A stretch of 64,000 nucleotides of DNA. Origin: Bacillota bacterium (lineage in GTDB: Bacteria; Bacillota; Clostridia; Acetivibrionales; JANLFN01). The notes beneath the pieces were generated by a model. It was not told where the DNA came from and made no database searches. It worked only from the letters and a program-made list of their open reading frames with translations. The position numbers and the translations under genes were made by a program. This document shows positions 18,347 to 26,098 of this stretch, piece after piece (within the stretch, counting starts at the first letter, position 1; each line of letters starts with the position of its first letter). Where the stretch lies: the NCBI GenBank assembly GCA_023397675.1, contig JAEWTV010000112.1, positions 1 through 64,000 on the forward strand. Reading direction: 5' to 3'.

Positions 18347-19594
18347 TCATTTGTTATACTTACTTAAAACACTGCGAATCTCAGCGTTTATCTTCGTAAC
18401 ATCCACCGGTCCAGTCGTTTCATCCGAAAGTTCATATTTCTGCTTAAGCAATAATATTTTATAAACACTTTCGTAAACCTTTTCAGCAGGAATTTCCCCG
18501 TTTTCCACTGCAGCTTTCAAAGCTTTAATTACAGACACCTGTTTTTCATATTCATGGCATATAAGAATTATATTGCTGCCTGCATTTACTGACTTTACAG
18601 CAGCCTCTTCAATTTTATAATTCTTTGTTACAGCTCCCATTGTAAGGTCATCGGTAATAACAAGGCCATTGTAATTCATCTCATTTCTCAAAAGGTCTGT
18701 AATTATTATCTTAGAAAAGGATGCAGGGTTTTGTGGATCAATTTTGGGAAGTAGAATATGAGCAACCATTATCACATCAACATTATTTTTTATTGCATTT
18801 TCAAAAGGTATGAGTTCCAGCTTCTTAAGCCTTTCCATGTCGTTATTTACAACAGGGAGACCAATGTGTGAATCTGTTGATGTATCACCATGACCTGGGA
18901 AATGTTTGACAACTGGAATTACATTCTCTGACTGAAGTCCCTGCATTGTTTTTATACCAAGACGGCTTACCAGTTGGGCATTGTTTCCGAAGGACCTGTC
19001 ACCTATAACCGGATTTTTAGGGTTGCTGTTTACATCCAGTACAGGAGCAAAATCCATATTAAAACCTAATGATTTAATTTCCCTGCCGATAACCCTTCCT
19101 ATTTCAAATGAAAAATCCGGATTATCCCTGGTACCTATAACCTTGTTGGAAGGCAGTTTTGCAAACTCATCAGGCATTCTGCTGACCCTTCCGCCCTCTT
19201 CATCAACACTGAAAAACAAAGGGACGTTACTGCTTGAATTTGTATCCTTTAGAGAGTTTATTAAATCAAGTGCCTGTTGGGTATTCTTTATATTATCCTT
19301 AAATAGAATGAATCCTCCAACATGATAATTTTGTATCATTTCTGTTGAATGAGCATCGTTTGTATATCCATCAACGCCAACCATAACCATTTGGCCGATT
19401 TTCTCATCAAGAGTCATGTTATTTATTTTTTCCTGAATCATGTCAATCTGTGCCGTCTGCTGAGGCTGTTGTTCCTCCTGCTTATCGGTATTTGTCTGTT
19501 CAGCCGTGTTATCGTTACTGGTGTCCTTCTGGCATCCACCAGCAGCCATGGCAATTATAAAAGCTATTAATACCAAAGTAAGCTTTTTTAACAT
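18347..19594 (-). CDS. Glycoside hydrolase family 3 lipoprotein (beta-N-acetylhexosaminidase, NagZ-like)
   Basis: A 415-residue lipoprotein: signal peptide with lipobox AGGC (C21), a spacer rich in Q, T and N, then a GH3 TIM barrel. Motifs: EKIGQMVMVGVDG, SVDEEGGRVSRMP, GFNMDFAPVLDVNSNP, and the NagZ-type KHFPGHGDTSTDSH, whose Asp/His pair serves as the acid/base dyad, then VITDDLTMGAV with the nucleophile aspartate. NagZ-like enzymes remove beta-linked N-acetylglucosamine from muropeptides or chitin oligomers, here on the outer face of the membrane. AAGGGATG precedes the start. It heads an operon with the GNAT gene. Confidence 0.92.
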   Translation of the reverse strand: MLKKLTLVLIAFIIAMAAGGCQKDTSNDNTAEQTNTDKQEEQQPQQTAQIDMIQEKINNMTLDEKIGQMVMVGVDGYTNDAHSTEMIQNYHVGGFILFKDNIKNTQQALDLINSLKDTNSSSNVPLFFSVDEEGGRVSRMPDEFAKLPSNKVIGTRDNPDFSFEIGRVIGREIKSLGFNMDFAPVLDVNSNPKNPVIGDRSFGNNAQLVSRLGIKTMQGLQSENVIPVVKHFPGHGDTSTDSHIGLPVVNNDMERLKKLELIPFENAIKNNVDVIMVAHILLPKIDPQNPASFSKIIITDLLRNEMNYNGLVITDDLTMGAVTKNYKIEEAAVKSVNAGSNIILICHEYEKQVSVIKALKAAVENGEIPAEKVYESVYKILLLKQKYELSDETTGPVDVTKINAEIRSVLSKYNK

Positions 19595-19713
19595 AGGTCA
19601 TCCCTTTTCATCTCTTAAGGTCGTTGCTAAGCTAATAATATCATATCCGGTACAGTTAAAACATCCATTTTAATAGACGTAAGAGCCGCCTTGATAGTTC
19701 TAATAAAATAAAA

Positions 19714-19734
19714 AGAGAATGCGCCGCATCCCCC
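19714..19734 (-). terminator. Terminator after the amidohydrolase gene
   Basis: On the minus strand GGGGGATGC pairs with GCATTCTCT around a 3-nt GGC loop (several G-U pairs), followed by TTTTATTTTATT. It ends the flavodoxin-amidohydrolase operon. Confidence 0.7.
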
Positions 19735-19748
19735 TTATAATACACAAA

Positions 19749-20969
19749 TTATTCCTTAATAATTTTCCCTTCATGAATAACCATTTTAGCTTTTTTCAGA
19801 ACTTTTATATCAATCAAAGGGTCCCCATCTACAATAAAAACATCAGCCTTCTTTCCAACTTCCAATGTACCTGTCTTATCTGATATTCCGCATGTAAATG
19901 CAGCATTTTTTGTCGCAGCAATAATTATTTCCATATTAGATAAACCGGCTTCACTCATTAAGGACACCTCAGTAATCGGAAAGCCATCATCGAAGCTGCA
20001 GGAGTACCCTGCATAATCTGTTCCCAATGCTATTTTCCCGCCTGCATCATGGAATATCAGAACATTTTTCTTAACAGTATCAATCCATTTGACACCATAT
20101 ATATCACTTACATTTTTCCAAAGCTCCATTGTAGGAACCCAGTATATATTTTTTTCAACCATTTTATTAATAGTTTGATTATCAAGCGGTTCAAGTACCA
20201 TATGAGCGATTTCATCCACACCTGCATCTATAGCCCACTTAAGATTACGACTGTGTGTTATGTGAACGGATGTCCTTTTGTTATTTGCATGTGCAGTATC
20301 TACAATTCTTTTTACTTCATCATATTTCGGTAAAGGCCATCGTTTACCCTGACAGTCGTCCTCTATTGAGAACTTGACGGTATCAACACCTTTTTGAATA
20401 TAATTTAATGCCTTATTTCCGGCATCTTCAGTTGAGCTGTATTTTGCACTTCCATACCCGCCAGGAGGTGCCAATATCGGGTTTGCAGACAACAAATGCG
20501 CGTTTTTCAAGTCACTGTTCAATTTGTCGTGTTCAGAAATAAAATCTCCGAAATTAAACGGACTTAAATCCCTTACAGTTGTGACTCCAGATTTAAGCCA
20601 CTTTTGAAGCCTCTTTGCATCATACGCCTTATGTACATGCGTATTTATAAACCCTGGCAACACTGCTGCACCCTTAAGGTCTATGATTGTTGCATCTTTA
20701 GCAGTACTCTTGACACCTGTTGTATCAATTTCCTTTATCAACCCGTCCTTAATTGTTATTGTTGCATTATGTACAGGTGCAGCTCCGGTACCGTCGATAA
20801 GGTAACAATTTTTTAAAACCAAATAATCAGTACCTTTGTCTTCAAAATTTGCCATTACAGTACTGCTGCTTTCTGATACCTGACTGATAGAAGTACTCTG
20901 GCTGCAAGAACACAAAAGTATCGTAGTAAGGATTAAAACCATATAAAATCTTATTAGTTTACTGCACAT
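19749..20969 (-). CDS. Amidohydrolase-family lipoprotein (imidazolonepropionase/prolidase-like)
   Basis: A 406-residue lipoprotein with a signal peptide and lipobox LCSC (C22). The metal-dependent amidohydrolase fold is shown by the N-terminal beta-sandwich (LKNCYLIDGTGAAPVHNATI), the metal-binding NTHVH, a VKFSIED lysine/acid segment, HITHSRN, DEIAHM, the catalytic aspartate in GTDYAG, and the C-terminal GTLEVGKKADVFIVDGDPL. The family hydrolyses C-N bonds in cyclic amides or peptides; the substrate is open. Placement outside the membrane is unusual but known. The start codon lies 5 bp after the flavodoxin stop, with the ribosome site AAGGAA inside the preceding gene. Confidence 0.88.
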   Translation of the reverse strand: MCSKLIRFYMVLILTTILLCSCSQSTSISQVSESSSTVMANFEDKGTDYLVLKNCYLIDGTGAAPVHNATITIKDGLIKEIDTTGVKSTAKDATIIDLKGAAVLPGFINTHVHKAYDAKRLQKWLKSGVTTVRDLSPFNFGDFISEHDKLNSDLKNAHLLSANPILAPPGGYGSAKYSSTEDAGNKALNYIQKGVDTVKFSIEDDCQGKRWPLPKYDEVKRIVDTAHANNKRTSVHITHSRNLKWAIDAGVDEIAHMVLEPLDNQTINKMVEKNIYWVPTMELWKNVSDIYGVKWIDTVKKNVLIFHDAGGKIALGTDYAGYSCSFDDGFPITEVSLMSEAGLSNMEIIIAATKNAAFTCGISDKTGTLEVGKKADVFIVDGDPLIDIKVLKKAKMVIHEGKIIKE

Positions 20970-20974
20970 TTATT

Positions 20975-21643
20975 TTATTCCTTATCTATTTCCTTGAGCC
21001 AGTTACCCAATTTGGACTTAACCTTGTCCATGTCGTTTAACTCCGAGCTTGTAAAATCTATGCCTTTAAGCACCTTTGCACCCTTGCAGGCATTTTCGAA
21101 TTGTTTGAAAAAATCGCCGTAGTTGCTTCCACAGGTACAAAATGGTACTACCTTCTTACCCTTCAGATCATACTGGGAAAGGAAGGACATTACAGGCGGC
21201 GTAACAGAGAACCACCATACCGGTGAACCTATAAATATGGTATCATATTGTGTAATGTTTGAAACTGAATTAGCCAGTTTAGGCTTATATCCTTCGCTGA
21301 TCTGCTTTTTTGCAATATCTTCTATATCAGCTCGTGCGTAGTTTTCAACAGTTTCAATTGAAAAAATATCTCCACCTGTAAGCTCCTTGATGGAATTTGC
21401 TACTTTATCCGTGTTGCCCGACATTGAATAATAAACAATAAGAACTTTTCCAAAGCTATTTCCTTTTAAAGGTTGCTTTGCAGTTGATGAAGTTGATGAA
21501 GCTGTTGAGACTGCTGTCCCAGCTGAAGCTGTTTTATCTGCAGTTGATGATGCAAGGGACGTTTTCGTATCAGACCCACAGCCTGCCAGTAAAAACATAC
21601 TTGCTAAAATTACAGTTAAAATACTTGATATGATTTTTTTCAT
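20975..21643 (-). CDS. Flavodoxin-like lipoprotein
   Basis: A 222-residue protein: signal peptide with lipobox LAGC (C22), a low-complexity Ser/Thr/Ala linker (about 25-60), then a flavodoxin domain with the FMN phosphate loop IVYYSMSGNTDKVA, SPVWWFSVTPPVMSFL and CTCGSNYGDFF. It resembles flavodoxin_4 proteins. It likely carries electrons via bound FMN on the outer membrane face. Start ATG 21643 follows AAGGGTG. It forms an operon with the amidohydrolase and is divergent from the PadR gene, its probable repressor. Confidence 0.88.
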   Translation of the reverse strand: MKKIISSILTVILASMFLLAGCGSDTKTSLASSTADKTASAGTAVSTASSTSSTAKQPLKGNSFGKVLIVYYSMSGNTDKVANSIKELTGGDIFSIETVENYARADIEDIAKKQISEGYKPKLANSVSNITQYDTIFIGSPVWWFSVTPPVMSFLSQYDLKGKKVVPFCTCGSNYGDFFKQFENACKGAKVLKGIDFTSSELNDMDKVKSKLGNWLKEIDKE

Positions 21644-21699
21644 GTCTATCACCCTTTCATAAATTGCTTAAGTTTATAAAGTATATTAGAATATAAATA

Positions 21700-21726
21700 T
21701 ATGAAAAACATATATGAATTTCATAT
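21700..21726. promoter_or_regulatory. Tandem PadR-type operator
   Basis: Two adjacent copies of TATG-N5-CATA (21700-21712 and 21713-21725); the second is part of the 15-bp palindrome ATATGAATTTCATAT (21712-21726). They lie between the divergent flavodoxin and PadR genes. PadR proteins bind short dyads of this kind; binding here is inferred. Confidence 0.55.
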
Positions 21727-21834
21727 AAAGATTATCATGTGAAGGATATTAACGTAAATATAATATCTTGCACATTAAAATTTACTTTTGAACTGTATGT
21801 GCAATAATTTAAACAAAGCTTTTTGGGAGGTACA

Positions 21835-22389
21835 ATGGCCAGAGTAAATAACAGTTACTATTCAATACTCGGAATATTGGGGTTTGGCCCTATGTCAGGG
21901 TATGGTATAAAAATTTGGGTTGATGAAGGTGTAAGCTATTTCCAGGACATAGACTACAAGCAGATATATCCTACACTAAAAAGACTTGTTGAAGATGGCT
22001 GTGCAACATATAAGCTTGAAAGAAATGGCAACAGGCCCGAAAGCAAGGTATATGCAATAACGGAAAAGGGTCTTGAGGAATTGAGAAAGTGGCTTAATAA
22101 ACCTATTACCAGTGGCAAAAAGGGCAATAATGAATTAAAGCTTAAGCTTTTTTTCGGGCATCACATACCTGTAGAGAAGAATCTCGAACACATAAACAGG
22201 CATAAGTCAGACACTATAAGAAGTCTAGAAGCTGTAAAGCAAATAAAAGAATCTCTGCAGAAGGAAGCTGTCAAGGATGCATCCTGGTATTACCGCATGA
22301 CCACCATTATGAATGGCGAAATGGGGATGGGTGCCACTATAGACTGGTGTGATAAAGCCATAGAATACCTTAATACTTATTTAAAATAA
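21835..22389 (+). CDS. PadR-family transcriptional regulator
   Basis: A 184-residue regulator of the longer PadR/AphA type. The N-terminal winged helix is shown by YSILGILGFGPMSGYGIKIWV, QIYPTLKRLVEDGC and AITEKGLEELRKWL; the C-terminal half (about 95-184) is a helical dimerisation domain (Vir_act_alpha_C). PadR repressors respond to phenolic or other small toxic molecules. ATG 21835 follows GGGAGG. Divergent from the flavodoxin-amidohydrolase operon with two dyads between, so autoregulation and control of that operon are likely. Confidence 0.9.
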   Translation: MARVNNSYYSILGILGFGPMSGYGIKIWVDEGVSYFQDIDYKQIYPTLKRLVEDGCATYKLERNGNRPESKVYAITEKGLEELRKWLNKPITSGKKGNNELKLKLFFGHHIPVEKNLEHINRHKSDTIRSLEAVKQIKESLQKEAVKDASWYYRMTTIMNGEMGMGATIDWCDKAIEYLNTYLK

Positions 22390-22448
22390 TTACATCATTC
22401 TTTATAGATATTCTCTTGAAAAATGTGGAATATATGATTATAATATAG

Positions 22449-22460
22449 TTAGAATTCTAA
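22449..22460. promoter_or_regulatory. MarR operator site 1
   Basis: A perfect 12-bp palindrome TTAGAATTCTAA 16 bp before the MarR start, sharing TTAGA-N2-TCTAA with the site before the nitroreductase. It is likely an autoregulatory operator. Confidence 0.65.
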
Positions 22461-22476
22461 TTATAAGGGTGAAACA

Positions 22477-22926
22477 ATGAATATTAAAATGCCATTAATG
22501 TCAAAGCTGGGGGTAATCTTCCTTTCCTGGAGACGTTATGTTCAAAAGGACCTTGTCCCTCATAAGATTACCTTAAAGCAGCAGTATGTCTTAAACCAGC
22601 TTAATAAAAAGGACTTTCTTTACCCGTCTCAAATTGCGGATATGTTGTTCTGCGACCGTCCAACCGCAACAGTCGTTATTAAGAACATGGAACGTGACGG
22701 ATGGGTAAAAAGAGAAAAGGATATTGAGAACGGCAAGCAGATAAAGGTTTATATAACTGATAAGGGCCGTGAGAAGCTTGTCCTGCTGAAGGACTCGGTA
22801 AAACCGGCTACAGACAGTGGGTTCAATCCGTTAAAATGCCTTACGGAGGAAGAGACAAAGCAGCTTGATTCCATTCTGTCAAAAATGATGGCCTATATTA
22901 AAGCCGACGGTGAAAAATACTTATAA
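22477..22926 (+). CDS. MarR-family transcriptional regulator
   Basis: A 149-residue winged-helix protein: ITLKQQYVLNQLNKKDFLYPSQIADMLFCDRPTATVVIKNMERDGWVKREKD contains the recognition helix, IENGKQIKVYITDKGREKL the wing, and the two terminal helices form the dimer interface. MarR proteins usually repress drug, phenol or oxidative-stress genes and release DNA on ligand binding or cysteine oxidation. The next gene is a nitroreductase, and near-identical palindromes precede both, so this regulator probably controls itself and that enzyme. Confidence 0.9.
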   Translation: MNIKMPLMSKLGVIFLSWRRYVQKDLVPHKITLKQQYVLNQLNKKDFLYPSQIADMLFCDRPTATVVIKNMERDGWVKREKDIENGKQIKVYITDKGREKLVLLKDSVKPATDSGFNPLKCLTEEETKQLDSILSKMMAYIKADGEKYL

Positions 22927-22941
22927 AAATTTTTACATATT

Positions 22942-22959
22942 TAATTAGAACTCTAATTA
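22942..22959. promoter_or_regulatory. MarR operator site 2
   Basis: TAATTAGA-AC-TCTAATTA, an 18-bp dyad with perfect 8-bp arms, 20 bp before the nitroreductase start. It matches the core of site 1 before the MarR gene. Confidence 0.65.
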
Positions 22960-22979
22960 TTATTTAAGGAGGTTTGGGT

Positions 22980-23714
22980 ATGAACGAAACATTAAAAACA
23001 ATACATAATTTAAAGTCAACCCATGGTAACTTTTCAGACAGAGAGATTTCGAATGAAGATTTGAAAACAATCCTTGATGCCGGTGTAAGGGCAGCAACTG
23101 CTTCATCCCGCCAAAGCTATTCAATTATTGTAATTGAAGACAGGTCTGTAATGAAGGAATACTTTGATTATGAGGGAAGCAAGGCACTTCTTTTTTGCGT
23201 GGATATGAACCGGCTTGTTGACACTGCAAAGTATCTGAACTATGAATTCTATACTGGAGGAATCCCGGAGTTTATTACAGGCAGTACGGATACAATACTG
23301 GCAGTGCAAACAGCGGTAATAGCTGCCGAATCTCTAGGGATTGACTCACTAATAACAAACAGTGTTCACCGTAACAACATGGAAAAGCTCTATGAAAAGT
23401 TTAAATTGCCGAATAAGTATTGTTTTCCGCTTGCTTGCCTGATCCTTGGATATTCCACAGATACTAAGCAACCTCAAAAAGGCCGTTTAACAGGCACTGG
23501 AGTTGTACATTATGGAAAATATCACAAGCTTGAAAACGAAGAAATACAGCAATTAGTTGATTTATACGATAACCCCGAAATGAACATGGGGCCTGGACAT
23601 AATAAAGACTATAAAAGGTATGTTGATTGGTTTTATGGATTCTGGTGCAGACAGTTCGGGGACCAAACTGAAGAACTTACAGCAATGCTTAGGAAAACAG
23701 GGTTTATTAAGTAA
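22980..23714 (+). CDS. Nitroreductase-family FMN oxidoreductase
   Basis: A 244-residue nitroreductase-fold protein: FSDREISNEDLKTILDAGVRAATASSRQSYSIIVI is the FMN-phosphate-binding N-terminus, TDTILAVQTAVIAAESLGIDSL the dimer-core helix and LACLILGYS the C-terminal strand. The family reduces nitroaromatics, quinones or flavins with NAD(P)H. A 60-residue C-terminal tail with many aromatic residues (YVDWFYGFWCRQFG) is longer than in typical members. AAGGAGG before ATG 22980 sets the start. It is the probable target of the upstream MarR. Confidence 0.85.
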   Translation: MNETLKTIHNLKSTHGNFSDREISNEDLKTILDAGVRAATASSRQSYSIIVIEDRSVMKEYFDYEGSKALLFCVDMNRLVDTAKYLNYEFYTGGIPEFITGSTDTILAVQTAVIAAESLGIDSLITNSVHRNNMEKLYEKFKLPNKYCFPLACLILGYSTDTKQPQKGRLTGTGVVHYGKYHKLENEEIQQLVDLYDNPEMNMGPGHNKDYKRYVDWFYGFWCRQFGDQTEELTAMLRKTGFIK

Positions 23715-23718
23715 ATTA

Positions 23719-23735
23719 GGGGCTATCATGGCCCC
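23719..23735. terminator. Short hairpin between convergent genes
   Basis: GGGGC-TATCATG-GCCCC lies between the nitroreductase and the convergent regulator gene, whose stop codon sits in the loop. No T run follows, so termination is uncertain. Confidence 0.4.
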
Positions 23736-24394
23736 CATGAATTGGTTGACCCCTTTTCCTTTTCCAACCCTTCATGGCTCAGACCCTTCATTTTTACTTT
23801 TTTAATTGCTTCCTTGGTATTTTTAACCTGAAGTTTTTTCAGAAAGCTGTTAATATGCTTTTTTAAAGTACTTTCAGATTTGAAAAGCAACTTTTGCATC
23901 TGAGATTGCGTATAACCTTGCTCTGCAAGCATAAGTATTTCCTTTTCGGAAGGAGTTAAATTCTTAATCTGCTCCTCTTCTTTTAGTCTGGAATATTCCC
24001 TCAGCAGTACCTCAAAAGCCGAAGAATTATTATAAGCTGACCTTATAGCCTCAGGGATTTTTGTATAATCTGCTTTAAAAATGTAATTCACAGCGCCTGC
24101 AGAAAATGATTTTAATATAAATTCATCTTCCTTGAAAGACGTAAGCATAATAATCTTAAACTTACTTGACATTGAAATTTCCGCAGCCGCATAAATACCG
24201 TCATAGTTGCTTCCTGTCAAGTTTATATCAAGAAGAACAACATCCACTTTTTCATTTATAATAACATTTCTTGCACCCTCAACGCTGTCAACAGTTGCAG
24301 TTACAATAATGTCATCTTCGTTACCCAGGAACATTTTCATTGCTTTAAGCCAATCCGAATCATCGTCAACAATAAGTACACTTATTTTGTACAT
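23726..24394 (-). CDS. LuxR/NarL-type response regulator
   Basis: A 222-residue regulator: receiver with D10-D12 cluster and phosphoacceptor D56 (VVLLDINL), the conserved lysine in FKADY, and a C-terminal LuxR helix-turn-helix (LTPSEKEILMLAEQGYTQSQMQKLLFKSESTLKKHINSFLKKL). The tail after residue 205 is charged and extra. Its ATG directly follows the stop of the kinase gene (ATG TAA ATG), so the pair is tightly coupled. The target may include the PQQ-propeller lipoprotein gene transcribed divergently from the kinase, an inference from position only. Confidence 0.88.
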   Translation of the reverse strand: MYKISVLIVDDDSDWLKAMKMFLGNEDDIIVTATVDSVEGARNVIINEKVDVVLLDINLTGSNYDGIYAAAEISMSSKFKIIMLTSFKEDEFILKSFSAGAVNYIFKADYTKIPEAIRSAYNNSSAFEVLLREYSRLKEEEQIKNLTPSEKEILMLAEQGYTQSQMQKLLFKSESTLKKHINSFLKKLQVKNTKEAIKKVKMKGLSHEGLEKEKGSTNSWGP

Positions 24395-25789
24395 TTACAT
24401 TCCTCCCAAAACCGGCTGTATTATTTTGCGCAGCCTTTTATTCGGAAAGTGCAGCATAACTGTTGTTCCTGCATTTTCTCTACTGCTTACTTCAATTGTT
24501 CCTCCATGCTTGTTCATTATGATATAACAATAACAAAGACCCAGCCCGAAATTGTCTTTATGTTTTTTTGTTGTGAAAAAAGGGTTGAAGATGTATGGGA
24601 TATCTTCACTCCTTATTCCTTTTCCGTTATCTTTTATGTACAAATCCAACCCCTTTTTATTTAGGGAAAACCGGAATTCCAGTTGTCCGTTTACAGTTGA
24701 TGCATCCACTGCATTCTTAATAATATTATTGAGTAATTCCTTTAGGTAAATGCTGTCACAGACAATGCCAACGTCATTATTATACTTTTTCTCAACACTA
24801 ATACTTTTTCCCTGAAAATACGGGCCCATCATAAATATTGATTCATCAATAATGGAAGTAAAGCTGCACTCTTTTTCATCAAGCACAATATCCTGCATAC
24901 ATTTTTGTATACCCTCGGTCATTGTCATCATGTACTTTGTAGAATTCTGAATAATTTCAATGTTGTCATTAACCGTCTTTTCGTTGGCAGCTGCCGTTAG
25001 ATTTTTTATATTATCAAGGCACATGGATATCTTAATAATCTCATTTTTAATAGAATGATTCATTACGGCTGTTCCCGGTGTTATCGCTTTGATAGCACCA
25101 TCAATGTAACTTCTTTCAATTTTTAGCGTGAATCCGAGTATACCGAATTTCAAAACAACAATGATGATAATAGCCATCAATATAATAATACAATAATACA
25201 ATACATTATAAATACTGCTATTAAAGGATGGTTGGATAATATAACCGACGATTAGTGTAACCACAACTATTGATGTGATTATTACGCTTATAATTAACTT
25301 TTCAAGCTTATTCTTCGGTTCTTTTTCCTTTATAAAAGAAGAGATAATAAATATACTTGATAAACAATAATAGACTACAGACCACGAAATGTACGTATAC
25401 ATAATATTTGACGGAAGCTCAAATAAGTATTTGACTTTTATAGAAAAAGCAAGATACATAAATACCACAGGTAATATCAATAGAAACTTAATTGCTCGTA
25501 CCCAATTTCTTTTTAATACCTCAGGCTTAAATGAATATTTTATAGAAAAAATAAGAAGAGTATATGGCATAAAGTAGTCACCGGTTAAAAAAGTAGAAAT
25601 TGAAAGTTTCAATAAATTATTATCAGTCGAGTAAGTAAATGTCTCACCCGCATATCTGTATAAGACGCTGGAAAAAATGCTGATTGCAAGGAAAAAGGCA
25701 AATGCACCAAACCACTTATATACGTCCCTTTTATACCCGGAAAAAATAAAAAACAGAGAAAAAAGAATCATTAAAATGAAAGCAATCAT
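24395..25789 (-). CDS. Membrane sensor histidine kinase with 7TM-type N-terminus
   Basis: A 464-residue kinase. About seven hydrophobic helices occupy residues 1-215, without a separate extracellular domain. The phosphoacceptor region is atypical (VMNHSIKNEIIKISMCLDNI, a HisKA_7-like H-S-x-K-N-E), then an ATPase domain with ELLNNIIKNAVDAS, DNGKGIRSEDIPYIFNPFFTTK and FGLGLCYC. Kinases of this build pair with NarL-type regulators, as here. AAGGATATTT precedes the start. The signal is unknown; the membrane-embedded sensor suggests a hydrophobic or envelope cue. Confidence 0.88.
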   Translation of the reverse strand: MIAFILMILFSLFFIFSGYKRDVYKWFGAFAFFLAISIFSSVLYRYAGETFTYSTDNNLLKLSISTFLTGDYFMPYTLLIFSIKYSFKPEVLKRNWVRAIKFLLILPVVFMYLAFSIKVKYLFELPSNIMYTYISWSVVYYCLSSIFIISSFIKEKEPKNKLEKLIISVIITSIVVVTLIVGYIIQPSFNSSIYNVLYYCIIILMAIIIIVVLKFGILGFTLKIERSYIDGAIKAITPGTAVMNHSIKNEIIKISMCLDNIKNLTAAANEKTVNDNIEIIQNSTKYMMTMTEGIQKCMQDIVLDEKECSFTSIIDESIFMMGPYFQGKSISVEKKYNNDVGIVCDSIYLKELLNNIIKNAVDASTVNGQLEFRFSLNKKGLDLYIKDNGKGIRSEDIPYIFNPFFTTKKHKDNFGLGLCYCYIIMNKHGGTIEVSSRENAGTTVMLHFPNKRLRKIIQPVLGGM

Positions 25790-26098
25790 AAATATCCTTT
25801 TCCCTTCATAGTAAAATGGTATGATTTATGTTTTGCCTGCTATTCATACTTATAATTATAATGTAAAATCTGTAAATATCAACGTAAAGTAAGTTTTGTT
25901 GTTACTTTATGTATTAACGGAAGCATTTCCGTACACTAGCTATGTGTGCAGGACACAAGTCTCAATACCTTTTTATAAAAGGGTTCTATAAAACTTGGAA
26001 CTACGAAAGCTTCTGAAGATAATTTATACTGAATATAAATTGTTCTGCATATAAAGGTGCAGAATCGTTATATTTTATTATTTTAAGGGTGATTCAAT
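25790..26098. other. Divergent intergenic region with small hairpins
   Basis: No gene is seen between the kinase and the PQQ-propeller gene. It contains ACGGAA-GCAT-TTCCGT (25917-25932) and a 7-bp hairpin TTCTGCA...TGCAGAA (26043-26064) in the probable leader of the lipoprotein gene. No known riboswitch is recognised. Confidence 0.5.

Noticed and set aside
26043..26064. Hairpin in the propeller gene leader, considered as a riboswitch
   Set aside because: It is a single 7-bp stem with no conserved riboswitch core visible.
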